A DNA stretch of 15,960 nt from Oscillospiraceae bacterium (GTDB lineage: Bacteria > Bacillota > Clostridia > Oscillospirales > Oscillospiraceae), in contig JAFVWG010000162.1 in the NCBI GenBank assembly GCA_017501805.1, positions 1 through 15,960 of the forward strand, written 5' to 3'. The notes below the pieces were generated by a model. The model searched no databases, had not been told where the DNA came from, and worked only from the letters and a program-made list of their open reading frames with translations. The translations under genes were made by a program, and so were the position numbers. Numbering within the stretch: the first letter of the stretch is position 1; every line of letters starts with the position of its first letter. Shown here piece by piece: positions 5,556 through 13,672 of this stretch.

Positions 5556-7460
5556 ATGTCACAGAATGCCGCGCACATCCTGGAGGCGTTTCATTCCGGC
5601 GAAGCCGACCATATCTATACGTTCCTCGGCTGCCATAAGGCACACAAAGACGGACGCGAGGGCTTTGTGTTCCGCGTCTGGGCGCCGCGTGCGCAGACGG
5701 TCAGCGTGATCGGAGATTTCAATTTCTGGAACGAGGAGGATCTCCCGATGCACCCGATCGGCGGAGGCGTGTGGGAGGCATTTTCCGTCTACGCCAAGGC
5801 GGGCGGCGCATATAAATACTGTCTGACAGGACAGAGCGGCGCACGCTTTCACAAAACCGACCCCTACGCGGTGTATTGCAGACCGCTTCCGGACAAGTCC
5901 GGCGTTATATGGGAGACGGATGGCTTCGTCTGGCACGATGACGTCTACCGCCGCCGACTTGCCGCAAAAGGCACGGCGGGACAGCTCAAAAGACCCATCA
6001 ACATTTACGAGCTTCATCTCGGAAGCTGGAGGACGCACCCCGACGGAACGCCCTACAGCTACACGGAGCTTGCCGACGCGCTTGCCGAATACCTCACCGA
6101 TATGCATTACACGCATGTGGAGCTGATGCCGCTGGGAGAATATCCCTATGACGGCTCGTGGGGGTATCAGGTGACCGGCTACTACGCGCCGACCTTCCGC
6201 TACGGCACGCCGCAGGACTTTATGCGTTTTGTGGACAGGCTTCACGAAGCCGGCATCGGCGTGATCCTTGACTGGGTCCCCGCGCATTTTCCGAAGGACG
6301 CGCACGGGCTTTATGAATTTGACGGAAGCTGCTGTTATGAGCTGTCCGATCCCGAAATGAACGAACACCCGGACTGGACGACCCGTATTTTCGATTACGG
6401 AAAGGGCGAGGTGTGTTCCTTCCTCGTCTCGAACGCGGTCTACTGGCTGGAGCGCTATCACGTGGACGGCATCCGCGTGGACGCGGTGGCTTCGATGCTC
6501 TATCTTGACTACAACCGACCGCACTACAAGCCAAACCGCTTCGGCGGGAAGGAAAACCTTGAAGCGATCGATTTTCTGCGTGCGCTCAACCGCGCCGCTT
6601 TTGCCGAAAACCCCGCCGCGCTGATGATCGCGGAGGAATCCACCGCGTTTCCTATGATCACAAAGCCGGATTATGACGGAGGGCTCGGCTTCCTGTACAA
6701 GTGGAATATGGGCTGGATGAACGACATCCTGAACTATATGGCGCAGGATCCGCTCTTCCGCAAGGGCTGTCATCATTTTCTGACGTTTTCGATGAGTTAT
6801 GCCTTTTCCGAGAATTTTATCCTGCCGCTGAGCCACGACGAGGTCGTGCACGGCAAGCGCTCTCTGGTGGACAGAATGCCCGGCGATTATGATGCGAAGT
6901 TCGCCAACCTGCGCCTGCTGTACGCCTTTATGATGGCGCATCCCGGCAAAAAACTCAGCTTTATGGGCAATGAGTTTGCACAGTTTGGCGAGTGGAACTA
7001 TCAAAAAGAGCTGGACTGGATGCTCCTCGGCTACGATCGTCATCGGCAGATGCGGGATTATGTCCGCGCACTGAATGCGTTCTACCTTGCGGAAAGACCG
7101 CTTTGGGAAAATGAATGCGGTTGGGACGGCTTCCGCTGGATCCAGCCCGATGACTGTGACAACAGCGTTATCGCATTGCGCCGCATCGACCGAAAGGGGC
7201 ACGAGGTGATCGTGCTGATCAATTTCTGCCCGGTACGGCGCGAAGCATATCGGATCGGTCTGCCGAAGGGTGGGTACTACGTTCCCGTCCTGAACAGCGA
7301 CGATGCCGCATTCGGCGGCTCGGGAGAAGAGCTCCCGCCGGTCCGTGCGAAAAAAATACCGTGGGGAGACCACGCCTGGAGCGGAACGTTTACGCTGCCG
7401 CCCCTCTGCGCGGTTTATTATAAGATCCGAAGACCCAAAAACCCAGCAAAGCGCCAATAG
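5556..7460 (+). CDS. glgB: 1,4-alpha-glucan branching enzyme GlgB
   Basis: Cuts alpha-1,4-glucan chains and re-attaches them by alpha-1,6 bonds, creating branch points in glycogen; cytosolic. The 634 residues comprise an N-terminal CBM48-type domain (about 25-125, with FRVWAPRAQTVSVIGDFNFW), a GH13 catalytic barrel (about 150-520), and a C-terminal beta domain. Catalytic residues are visible: nucleophile D309 in GIRVDAVASM, acid/base E360 in MIAEEST, and D428 in LPLSHDEVVHGK. GSWGYQVTGYYAPTFRYG is typical of GlgB. ATG 5556 follows the G-rich GGGTGGGTGG, a loose SD; an in-frame GTG at 5544 would place this sequence inside the gene and start almost at the predicted transcript start. The protein lacks the extra N-terminal module seen in E. 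coli GlgB. It heads the glycogen operon. Confidence 0.95.
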   Translation: MSQNAAHILEAFHSGEADHIYTFLGCHKAHKDGREGFVFRVWAPRAQTVSVIGDFNFWNEEDLPMHPIGGGVWEAFSVYAKAGGAYKYCLTGQSGARFHKTDPYAVYCRPLPDKSGVIWETDGFVWHDDVYRRRLAAKGTAGQLKRPINIYELHLGSWRTHPDGTPYSYTELADALAEYLTDMHYTHVELMPLGEYPYDGSWGYQVTGYYAPTFRYGTPQDFMRFVDRLHEAGIGVILDWVPAHFPKDAHGLYEFDGSCCYELSDPEMNEHPDWTTRIFDYGKGEVCSFLVSNAVYWLERYHVDGIRVDAVASMLYLDYNRPHYKPNRFGGKENLEAIDFLRALNRAAFAENPAALMIAEESTAFPMITKPDYDGGLGFLYKWNMGWMNDILNYMAQDPLFRKGCHHFLTFSMSYAFSENFILPLSHDEVVHGKRSLVDRMPGDYDAKFANLRLLYAFMMAHPGKKLSFMGNEFAQFGEWNYQKELDWMLLGYDRHRQMRDYVRALNAFYLAERPLWENECGWDGFRWIQPDDCDNSVIALRRIDRKGHEVIVLINFCPVRREAYRIGLPKGGYYVPVLNSDDAAFGGSGEELPPVRAKKIPWGDHAWSGTFTLPPLCAVYYKIRRPKNPAKRQ

Positions 7461-7495
7461 ACCCCGATCATCATACAACGAAAGGGAGTAGTTTC

Positions 7496-8686
7496 ATGCA
7501 TTTCAAAAAGAAACATTGTGTGGCGATGCTTCTCGCCGGAGGTCAGGGCAGCAGACTGAAAGTGCTGACCGAAAACACGGCAAAACCAGCGGTCCCGTTT
7601 GGCGGGAAATACAGGATCATCGACTTCTCCCTATCCAACTGCGTGAATTCCAACATCGATACGGTTGGGATTCTGACGCAGTATCAGCCTCTGGAACTGA
7701 ATGAATATATCGGCAACGGCCAGCCGTGGCGTCTGAACAGCTCGCACGGAGGTGCGCAGCTGCTCCCGCCCTATGCCGACCTCAAGGGTGCGGAATGGTA
7801 CAGGGGCACGGCAAACGCCATCAGCCAGAATATTTCCTTTATCGACCGCTATCATCCGGATTATGTGCTGGTGCTCTCCGGTGACCATATCTATAAAATG
7901 AACTACGCAAAGATGCTCCGCTTCCACATTGAAAAGGACGCGGACTGCACGATCGCAGCCCGTACCGTTCCGCTGGAAGAGGCTTCGCGCTTCGGCATTA
8001 TGAACACCGAGGCGGACGGCCGCATCTATGAATTCGAGGAAAAACCGCCGCATCCGAAGAACGATCAGGCCTCAATGGGCATCTACATCTTCCGCTGGAG
8101 CGTGCTCAAGCAGTTCCTCCTCGCGGACGAGCAGAACCCCGACTCGGAAAACGATTTCGGCAAGAATGTGATCCCTGCGATCCTGGACGCAAAGCTCCGC
8201 GTCTACGCCTACCCGTTCCGCGGCTACTGGCGGGACGTCGGTACGATCAACAGCCTCTGGGAAGCCAATATGGACACACTGGGCAGCGACCCTGCCTTTG
8301 ATCTGCAGAGCGACCGCGGCGGCAAGATCTATGCGCGGCACACCGCGCTGCCCGCGAGCTGTTTTGCGAAGACCGCAGATGTCAGCGAGAGCAATGTCGC
8401 CGAGGGCTGCGAGGTCGCGGGAAAGATCCGCCACAGCGTTATCAGCACAGGCTGTATCATCGGTGAAGGTGCGCTGGTCGAGGACAGTGTGATCATGCCG
8501 AATGTCACGGTGGAGCCCGGAGCGGTCGTCCGACACGCGATCGTTGCGGAGGACTGCGTGATCGGCACGGGCAGCACGGTCGGCGGAGATCAGACGGGCG
8601 CTCCCGAGGAACGGAAGATCACGGTCATCGGAAAACAGCAGCAAATTGCCCCCGGTGCGGTCATTGCTCCGGGCGAGATCATGTGA
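7496..8686 (+). CDS. glgC: Glucose-1-phosphate adenylyltransferase GlgC
   Basis: Makes ADP-glucose and pyrophosphate from ATP and glucose 1-phosphate, the committed step of bacterial glycogen synthesis. In 396 residues the key elements are intact: nucleotide loop AGGQGSRL (14-21), K30 in AKPAVPFGGKYR, SGDH (128-131) with the metal-binding D130, EFEEKP with sugar-phosphate lysine K183, and GYWRDVGT. The C-terminal third (about 290-396) is a left-handed beta-helix domain. The start is preceded by AAAGGGAG with 7-nt spacing. It lies 35 nt after glgB and 17 nt before glgD. In characterised Firmicutes, GlgC works as a heteromer with GlgD, which is encoded next. Confidence 0.96.
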   Translation: MHFKKKHCVAMLLAGGQGSRLKVLTENTAKPAVPFGGKYRIIDFSLSNCVNSNIDTVGILTQYQPLELNEYIGNGQPWRLNSSHGGAQLLPPYADLKGAEWYRGTANAISQNISFIDRYHPDYVLVLSGDHIYKMNYAKMLRFHIEKDADCTIAARTVPLEEASRFGIMNTEADGRIYEFEEKPPHPKNDQASMGIYIFRWSVLKQFLLADEQNPDSENDFGKNVIPAILDAKLRVYAYPFRGYWRDVGTINSLWEANMDTLGSDPAFDLQSDRGGKIYARHTALPASCFAKTADVSESNVAEGCEVAGKIRHSVISTGCIIGEGALVEDSVIMPNVTVEPGAVVRHAIVAEDCVIGTGSTVGGDQTGAPEERKITVIGKQQQIAPGAVIAPGEIM

Positions 8687-8703
8687 GAGGGGAGGCGACG
8701 GCT

Positions 8704-9816
8704 ATGGATGCAATGGGAATTATCTTCTCCAATGTCTACGACAGCAGTATGGGCGCTCTGACGGAGCACAGAACCTCCGCGGCGATCCCCTTTGGCGCAC
8801 GTTATCGCCAGATCGACTTCGCGCTTTCCAATATGGCCAATGCGATGATCCGCCACATCGGCATCATCACAAAATACAACTATGAATCGCTGATGTTCCA
8901 CCTCGGCTCCTGCGAGGAGTGGGACCTGAGACTGGAAAAAACCGGCGTGGTCATTCTGCCGCCGTTTGCCACCGGCTACAACGGTGTCTACCGCGGTAAA
9001 ATGGAAGCGCTGTATACCGCGATGAGTCTTCTTGAGGAAGCGACACAGGAATATGTTGTGCTTTCCGGAACGACTGTGCTTGCCGCAGTCGATTTCAGAA
9101 AGGCGCTGGAAGAACACATCCGCTCCGGCTGTGACGTCACCGTTGTGGCGTCCGACACCTGCGACGGAGACCGCGAGCAGGCGCTCGCCATCCGCACCGA
9201 CCGGGACGGCAGTCCCGCGGAGATCGCCGTGCATTACGACGCGCCGAAGGACTGGCTTGCCAGCACGGGGATGTTCATCATCTCGCGCGAGAAGCTGCTC
9301 CGAGCGCTGAACGACACCGTTCCGCGCGGAAAATACCGCCTGGAACGCGACTTTATTCTGGAAGGCTTCAATAACGGAAGCCTGAGCGTCAACGTGTATC
9401 TGCACCCCGGTGTTGCGCTCTATGTGGAAAATATGCAGGAGTTCTATGAGGGCAACCTCTCACTTCTGGATGGAAAGATCCGCAGAGGACTCTTCCATAC
9501 CGAGGTTCCGATCTATACGAAACCGCGCAACGAGGCGCCGGCATATTATGGCAAGGATTCCGTCACGACCGACTGTCTCATTGCGGATGGCTGTACGATG
9601 CTCGGCAGCTGCAGCCGCTCCGTCTTCTTCCGCGGCGTGACTGTGGAAAAGGACGCCGTGATCTCCGACAGCATCGTGATGCAGGACTCTGTCATCGCGG
9701 AAGGCGCGGAACTGAAATACGTCATTCTGGACAAGGATGTGCGCGTTGCACCCGGTACGAAGCTGGTCGGCTCGCCGCAGAATCCTCTCTATATTGCAAA
9801 AGGAGTCTCCGTATGA
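8704..9816 (+). CDS. glgD: GlgD, non-catalytic-type subunit of ADP-glucose pyrophosphorylase
   Basis: A 370-residue paralogue of GlgC; in Bacillus and related Firmicutes GlgD pairs with GlgC and modulates it. The fold-marking stretches PFGARYRQIDFALSN (29-43), GVYRGKMEALY and the C-terminal beta-helix repeats remain. The active-site signatures are lost: GIIFSNVYD replaces the Gly-rich ATP loop, S25 replaces the GlgC lysine K30, and SGTT (121-124) replaces SGDH. It is therefore most likely a regulatory subunit. The start at 8704 follows a strong GGGGAGG (8689-8695) by 8 nt; the GTG at 8683 would overlap the glgC stop and contain the SD. Its stop overlaps the glgA start (ATGA), implying coupled translation. 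Confidence 0.93.
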   Translation: MDAMGIIFSNVYDSSMGALTEHRTSAAIPFGARYRQIDFALSNMANAMIRHIGIITKYNYESLMFHLGSCEEWDLRLEKTGVVILPPFATGYNGVYRGKMEALYTAMSLLEEATQEYVVLSGTTVLAAVDFRKALEEHIRSGCDVTVVASDTCDGDREQALAIRTDRDGSPAEIAVHYDAPKDWLASTGMFIISREKLLRALNDTVPRGKYRLERDFILEGFNNGSLSVNVYLHPGVALYVENMQEFYEGNLSLLDGKIRRGLFHTEVPIYTKPRNEAPAYYGKDSVTTDCLIADGCTMLGSCSRSVFFRGVTVEKDAVISDSIVMQDSVIAEGAELKYVILDKDVRVAPGTKLVGSPQNPLYIAKGVSV

Positions 9817-11246
9817 ACATCGCATTTGCCGCTTCGGAAGCGGCCCCTTTCCTGAAAACAGGCGGTCTGGGCGACGTGATGCAGGCGCTGCCCGAGGCGC
9901 TCAGACAATCTTCGGAACATGAAGTGGTGCTTGTTCTGCCGTACTACGGCGTGATCAAGCGCAATCCCGCCGTGAAGACGGAATTCTGCACGGCTTTTGC
10001 GATCCGGCTCGGCTGGCGCAACTGCCACGTCGGTGTATTCCGCCTGTGCCATCGCAAAAAGCGTCTGCAGGTCTATTTTGTTGACAACGAGCAGTATTTT
10101 GACCGTGGACGGATCTACGGTGAGCCGGATGACGGCGAGCGCTTTGCCTATTTTTCCAAGGCGGTCCCCGCATGCCTGAATGCGGTCGGCTTCCACCCGG
10201 ATGTGCTGCACTGCAACGACTGGCAGACGGCGCTCATCCCCCTGCTGCTGAAGAGCGAGTTCGCCGCAAGCTTCCCGGGGACGAAGAGCGTTCTGACCAT
10301 CCATAACGTGCAGTATCAGGGGTGGGGAGACATCCTCTTCAATATGGACGTGCTCGGTCTTCCCGCGGAGTACACAGGCGTGCTTGAAATGAAGGGCGCA
10401 AGCAATATGCTCAAGGCCGGTATCGTGATGGCGGACGCCGTGAACACGGTCTCGGAGACCTATGCGCGCGAGCTGCAGTATCCCTACTACGCGCACGGGC
10501 TGGATCAGGTGCTGCGCGATTTCTCCTATAAGATCACCGGCATCACGAACGGAATTGACACCAATGTTTGGGATCCTGCGCACGATGCGCTGCTTGCGGA
10601 GAACTTCTCCGCTGCCGATGCGGCGGAAAAGAAGAAGAAAAACAAGCTTGCGCTTCAGGAGCAGGTCGGTCTGACACGGGACGAGGATTCCGCGCTGCTT
10701 GCTATGGTGACGCGCCTTGCGGATCACAAGGGCATCGACCTTCTGACCTGTGTGGCGGACAGACTGATGGAACGCCGTGTACAGCTCGTCGTGCTCGGCA
10801 CGGGCGAGGCGGAGTATGAGGAATTCCTGCGCGGACTGGAGGCGCGCTACCCGGGACGGGTCGCCGCCATACTGCAGTTTGACGGCGGGCTTGCCAACCG
10901 CATCTACGCGGCGTCGGATATCTATCTGATGCCCTCGAAGAGCGAGCCCTGCGGACTGAGCCAGCTGATCGCGATGCGCTACGGCTCTGTGCCCGTGGTG
11001 CACGCCACCGGCGGTCTGCGCGACACGGTCCCGCCCTACGAAGGGCCGCAGGGCGAGGGACGCGGCTTCACCTTCCAAAGCTACAACGCGGATGATTTTC
11101 TTGCCGCGATCGACCGCGCACTTGCGGTCTACTACGATATGCCGACGGCGTGGGCGGAACTGCGCGCGTGGGATATGCGCCAGGATCTGAGCTGGAAGAT
11201 CCCGGCAAAGCAATATGAAGCTCTATACCGTAGAATTACGGAATGA
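9813..11246 (+). CDS. glgA: Glycogen synthase GlgA (GT5)
   Basis: Adds glucose from ADP-glucose to the non-reducing end of alpha-1,4-glucan; a retaining GT5 glycosyltransferase with two Rossmann domains. The 477 residues start with the ADP-glucose loop KTGGLGD (15-21), and show CNDWQTA (134-140), TIHNVQYQG, ITNGIDTNVWDP at the domain junction, the second-domain VTRLADHKG, and SEPCGLSQL (377-385) holding the conserved Glu E378. ATGGLRDTV is also conserved. AAAAGGAG precedes the start by 7 nt. The protein follows glgD with a 4-nt overlap. KEEE-like charged inserts are confined to a lysine run (273-276) in the linker after the domain junction. Confidence 0.96.
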   Translation: MNIAFAASEAAPFLKTGGLGDVMQALPEALRQSSEHEVVLVLPYYGVIKRNPAVKTEFCTAFAIRLGWRNCHVGVFRLCHRKKRLQVYFVDNEQYFDRGRIYGEPDDGERFAYFSKAVPACLNAVGFHPDVLHCNDWQTALIPLLLKSEFAASFPGTKSVLTIHNVQYQGWGDILFNMDVLGLPAEYTGVLEMKGASNMLKAGIVMADAVNTVSETYARELQYPYYAHGLDQVLRDFSYKITGITNGIDTNVWDPAHDALLAENFSAADAAEKKKKNKLALQEQVGLTRDEDSALLAMVTRLADHKGIDLLTCVADRLMERRVQLVVLGTGEAEYEEFLRGLEARYPGRVAAILQFDGGLANRIYAASDIYLMPSKSEPCGLSQLIAMRYGSVPVVHATGGLRDTVPPYEGPQGEGRGFTFQSYNADDFLAAIDRALAVYYDMPTAWAELRAWDMRQDLSWKIPAKQYEALYRRITE

Positions 11247-11268
11247 TAGAGGAGGAAAACGGATCATT

Positions 11269-13668
11269 ATGCAGAAAAAATACCAACTGGAACAAAATAT
11301 CGGGCAGACGCTTGGCAGGCTCTTTGGCTGCACGATGGAGGAAGCGACGGAAAAGCAGATGTACAAGGCGGTCTGTACGACCGTGCGCGATCTGCTGTAC
11401 GAAAAGCGCCGTGCCTTTGCAAAACAGGTGCGTGAAAAAGAGGGTAAGCAGGTTTACTATATGTCGATGGAATTCCTCGTCGGCACGTCCCTGCGGAACA
11501 ACCTTTCGAATATGGGCATCCTCGAATCGGTGTCCGACATTCTGGATCAGTACGGCTTCAGCATAGAGCGCCTCTGCGCGCTCGAGCCGGACGCGGGACT
11601 CGGCAACGGCGGTCTCGGACGTCTCGCCTCCTGCTATATGGACGCGGCGACCCATCTGGAGTATCCCGTGACGGGCTACTCCATCCGCTATGAGTTCGGC
11701 ATCTTCCGTCAGAAGATCGTCGACGGCTGGCAGATGGAATTCCCCGACAACTGGCTGGAAATGGGCGACGTCTGGCTCAAGCCGAGACCCGATGACGCCG
11801 TGGAAATTCGTTTCGGCGGCGAGGTGCACGAATGGTTTGACAACGGCGAATTCAAGACGGCACATGTGAACTACCAGACCGTTACCGCCGTGCCGCACGA
11901 TATGTATATCTCCGGCTATGACGCGGACGCGGTCAACCGTCTTGTGCTCTGGAGCGCCAAGCTGCCGCAGAGCTTCGATATGGCGGCGTTTTCGCGCGGA
12001 GACTATGTGCGTGCGCTTGAGGGAGACACTATGGCGGAGACGATCTCCAAGGTGCTCTATCCCGCGGACAACCACATCGAGGGAAAACGCCTGCGCCTCA
12101 AGCAGCAGTATCTGCTCGTGTCCGCATCGCTGCAGCAGATCCTGACGGATCATCTGCGCGTGTACAAGACGATGGATAATCTTGCGGACAAAGTGGCGAT
12201 CCACATCAACGACACCCATCCGGCGCTCTGCGTGCCGGAACTGATGCGTCTGCTGATAGATCAGTACGGCTGCGGCTGGGATCAGGCGTGGGAGATCACC
12301 TGCAAGACGCTGAGCTACACCAACCACACCGTTATGTCCGAGGCGCTGGAACGCTGGGATGCTTCGCTCTTCCGTGAGCAGCTGCCCCGTATCTATGCGA
12401 TCAGCGTGGAGATCAACCGCCGCCTGATGGAAAAGCTGCAGGCGTTCTACCCGGGCGATCCCGGCAAGTGGGCGTATATGGCCTGCATTCACGACAACGA
12501 GATCCGTATGGCGAACCTCTGCCTCGCCGCCTGCCACAAGGTCAACGGCGTGAGCGGACTGCACACGGAAATTCTGAAAAACGGCATCTTCCACGACTAC
12601 TACGTGATGGACGAGGACCGTTTTATGAATGTGACGAACGGCATCGCGTACCGCCGCTGGCTCTGCCAGTCCAACCCCTCTCTGACGGGCTACCTCAAAG
12701 AGCTGATCGGCGATGATTTCCTCCGCGATGCACGGCAGCTGGAAAAGCTGCTCAAATACAAGGGCGACGATCAGGTGCGGAAGAGCCTGATGGAGATCAA
12801 GCGCGAGAACAAGGTGCGCCTTGCGGAGCTGATCGCGTCCGCCAACGGCATTCAGGTCGACCCGGACAGCCTCTTCGACGTGCAGATCAAGCGTCTGCAC
12901 GAGTACAAGCGGCAGCTGCTCAACGTTCTGCACATCCTCAAGCTCTATCTCGATATCAAGGACAGACCGCATGAGAATGTCGTTCCCCGCACCTTTGTCT
13001 TTGCGGCAAAGGCGTCGGCGGGCTATGTCCGTGCGAAGCAGATCATCAGCCTCATCGTCGCGGTGTCGAACCTCGTGAACAACGACCCGCAGGTGCGCGA
13101 CAAGCTGCGCGTGGTCTTCGTGGAGGACTACAAGGTGTCGCTTGCGGAGATCATCATTCCCGCTGCGGACATCTCCGAGCAGATCTCTCTTGCGGGTAAG
13201 GAGGCCTCCGGCACCGGCAATATGAAGCTGATGATCAACGGCGCGGTCACGCTCGGAACGCTGGACGGCGCGAATGTGGAGATCAGCGAGCAGGTGGGAG
13301 AGGAGAATATGTTCCTCTTCGGTATGCACGCGGACGAGGTCGAGGCACTGTGGCGCCGCGGCTATGATCCGCACGATTTCCTCACGCCCGAGCTGGATCG
13401 TGTGCTCAAGCTGCTGACCTCCGGCGTGCTCGGACAGCGCTTTGACGATATCGCCGCGTCGCTGCTGACAAACCGTTTCGGCACGGCGGACTCGTTTATG
13501 ACCATCGCGGACTTCTCCGACTATGCGCGCGCGCAGAGGGACGTCTCCGAGGTGTACCGCAACAAGGCACGCTTCGCCGATATGTCGCTGGTGAATATCG
13601 CGAAGGCCGGCATCTTCTCCGCAGACAGAGCTGTGCAGGAGTATGCCGAATCCATCTGGAAGCTGTGA
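11269..13668 (+). CDS. glgP: Glycogen/maltodextrin phosphorylase GlgP (GT35)
   Basis: Releases glucose 1-phosphate from the non-reducing ends of alpha-glucan by phosphorolysis, using pyridoxal phosphate. The 799 residues match the family length. Visible are YYMSMEFLVGTSLRNNL, GLGNGGLGRLASCYMDA, GYSIRYEFGIFRQ, HINDTHPAL, the RLHEYKRQLLN segment, and the PLP lysine K653 in SGTGNMKLMINGA followed by TLDGANVEI. ATG 11269 lies 13 nt after GAGGAGG (11249-11255), a long spacing, but alternatives are worse: upstream in-frame extension to 11215 would overlap glgA and swallow the SD. It is 22 nt after glgA. The absence of the mammalian-type N-terminal phosphorylation region points to control by substrate or transcription. 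Confidence 0.95.
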   Translation: MQKKYQLEQNIGQTLGRLFGCTMEEATEKQMYKAVCTTVRDLLYEKRRAFAKQVREKEGKQVYYMSMEFLVGTSLRNNLSNMGILESVSDILDQYGFSIERLCALEPDAGLGNGGLGRLASCYMDAATHLEYPVTGYSIRYEFGIFRQKIVDGWQMEFPDNWLEMGDVWLKPRPDDAVEIRFGGEVHEWFDNGEFKTAHVNYQTVTAVPHDMYISGYDADAVNRLVLWSAKLPQSFDMAAFSRGDYVRALEGDTMAETISKVLYPADNHIEGKRLRLKQQYLLVSASLQQILTDHLRVYKTMDNLADKVAIHINDTHPALCVPELMRLLIDQYGCGWDQAWEITCKTLSYTNHTVMSEALERWDASLFREQLPRIYAISVEINRRLMEKLQAFYPGDPGKWAYMACIHDNEIRMANLCLAACHKVNGVSGLHTEILKNGIFHDYYVMDEDRFMNVTNGIAYRRWLCQSNPSLTGYLKELIGDDFLRDARQLEKLLKYKGDDQVRKSLMEIKRENKVRLAELIASANGIQVDPDSLFDVQIKRLHEYKRQLLNVLHILKLYLDIKDRPHENVVPRTFVFAAKASAGYVRAKQIISLIVAVSNLVNNDPQVRDKLRVVFVEDYKVSLAEIIIPAADISEQISLAGKEASGTGNMKLMINGAVTLGTLDGANVEISEQVGEENMFLFGMHADEVEALWRRGYDPHDFLTPELDRVLKLLTSGVLGQRFDDIAASLLTNRFGTADSFMTIADFSDYARAQRDVSEVYRNKARFADMSLVNIAKAGIFSADRAVQEYAESIWKL

Positions 13669-13672
13669 AACC

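Noticed and set aside
5559..7478. Long antisense open frame opposite glgB, 639 codons
   Set aside because: Codon-bias shadow of glgB; no start signal, no domain.
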